42,175 nucleotides of DNA, taken from Sphingomonas endophytica. GTDB taxonomy: Bacteria > Pseudomonadota > Alphaproteobacteria > Sphingomonadales > Sphingomonadaceae. The notes beneath the pieces are model-generated. The model saw only the letters and a list, made by a program, of their open reading frames with translations. It was not told the origin of the DNA and made no database searches. Shown here in pieces: positions 41,912-42,175 of this stretch. The stretch spans positions 1 to 42,175 of the forward strand of contig NZ_LDTB01000002.1 of the NCBI RefSeq assembly GCF_001476895.1, given 5' to 3'. How positions within the stretch are numbered: the first letter of the stretch is position 1; every line of letters begins with the position of its first letter. A program made the position numbers and the translations under genes.

Positions 41912-42175
41912 GGAAATCGAGCGACTGGTGATCGGCGTGCGCGCCGACACCAGCGGGTTCGCACGCGACGTGGCGGTACTACGCGACACGCTGGAGGGGC
42001 CGTTGTCGCGTGGCGCGGATCGCGCCGGGCGCGCGGTGGAGACGGCGCTGGCGCGCGCGGTCAGGACCGGCAAGCTGGGGTTCGAGGATCTGAAGGCGGT
42101 GGCACTGAGCGCGATGGGTGAGATCGCCGCCTCCGCGATCCGCGCCGGGATCGGCAGCGTGCTGGGCGGGGGCGG
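41904..42175 (+). CDS. GTA tail tape-measure protein (g11), cut by window end
   Basis: The first 90 or so residues only; the gene runs out of the window. MDEEIERLVIGVRADTSGFA and a helical LRDTLEGPLSRGADRAG...AMGEIAASAIRAG segment fit the N terminus of short GTA tape-measure/minor tail proteins, which set tail length. Start at 41904 inside the end of g10.1. Confidence 0.82.
   Translation, partial: MDEEIERLVIGVRADTSGFARDVAVLRDTLEGPLSRGADRAGRAVETALARAVRTGKLGFEDLKAVALSAMGEIAASAIRAGIGSVLGGG

Noticed and set aside
34805..42175. Ordinary prophage
   Set aside because: Gene order, short protease, g3.5 and g10.1 signatures match an RcGTA-like cluster, and no integrase, repressor or replication gene is on the left flank.

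Overview
The window is a GC-rich (roughly 68-70 %) alphaproteobacterial chromosome segment, most likely from a sphingomonad. Grounds: a PEP-CTERM tail of the PEPxxWA type, an HWE-type sensory kinase with CheB/CheR domains, a CpdR regulator, a SapC-family protein, a Rhodobacter-type gene transfer agent (GTA) cluster, and many 4-base ATGA gene overlaps. No rRNA, IS element, integrase or CRISPR array was found.

Layout. (1) 353-5118: an arabinoside-use locus with a GH43 and a GH51 arabinosidase on the minus strand, a divergent GntR/FadR regulator and an OprB-like porin. (2) 5190-7076: an EF-hand protein, tgt and a small membrane protein. (3) 7081-18622: a polysaccharide locus with two acyltransferase-3 proteins, a hexapeptide-repeat acetyltransferase, three GT4 glycosyltransferases in an overlapping minus-strand operon, a beta-helix protein, and a GH26-like glycanase carrying RTX repeats, probably exported by a type I system. 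(4) 18792-22291: PEP-CTERM protein, NAD(P)-binding epimerase-like protein, EamA transporter, threonine aldolase. (5) 22452-26791: a sensory operon of a short LOV photoreceptor, a CheB-CheR-PAS-HWE kinase and a single-domain response regulator, closed by a terminator shared with a tRNA-Val on the other strand. (6) 26999-33489: cpdR, N-formylglutamate amidohydrolase, a candidate small RNA with a C-rich anti-Shine-Dalgarno motif, cytochrome b561, SapC, an FAD-linked oxidase, a secreted hypothetical protein and a DEAD-box helicase. (7) 33526-34657: tRNA-Gly, then a two-gene module of a Panacea-domain protein and a two-TM membrane protein, which looks like a panAT toxin-antitoxin pair. (8) 34677-42175: promoter, structured leader and the first genes of an RcGTA-like cluster (g1, g2, g3, g3.5, g4, g5, g6, a miniprotein in the g7 slot, g8, g9, g10, g10.1 and the start of g11).

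The items most worth following up are the Panacea/membrane-protein pair between tRNA-Gly and the GTA, the hairpins on both sides of the GTA capsid gene, the dispersed repeats inside the GTA operon, the LOV/CheB-CheR/HWE operon with two identical GTGACTGA junctions, the CUCCUCCC small-RNA candidate, and the RTX-tailed glycanase next to glycosyltransferases. All calls come from reading the sequence; no database search was run.
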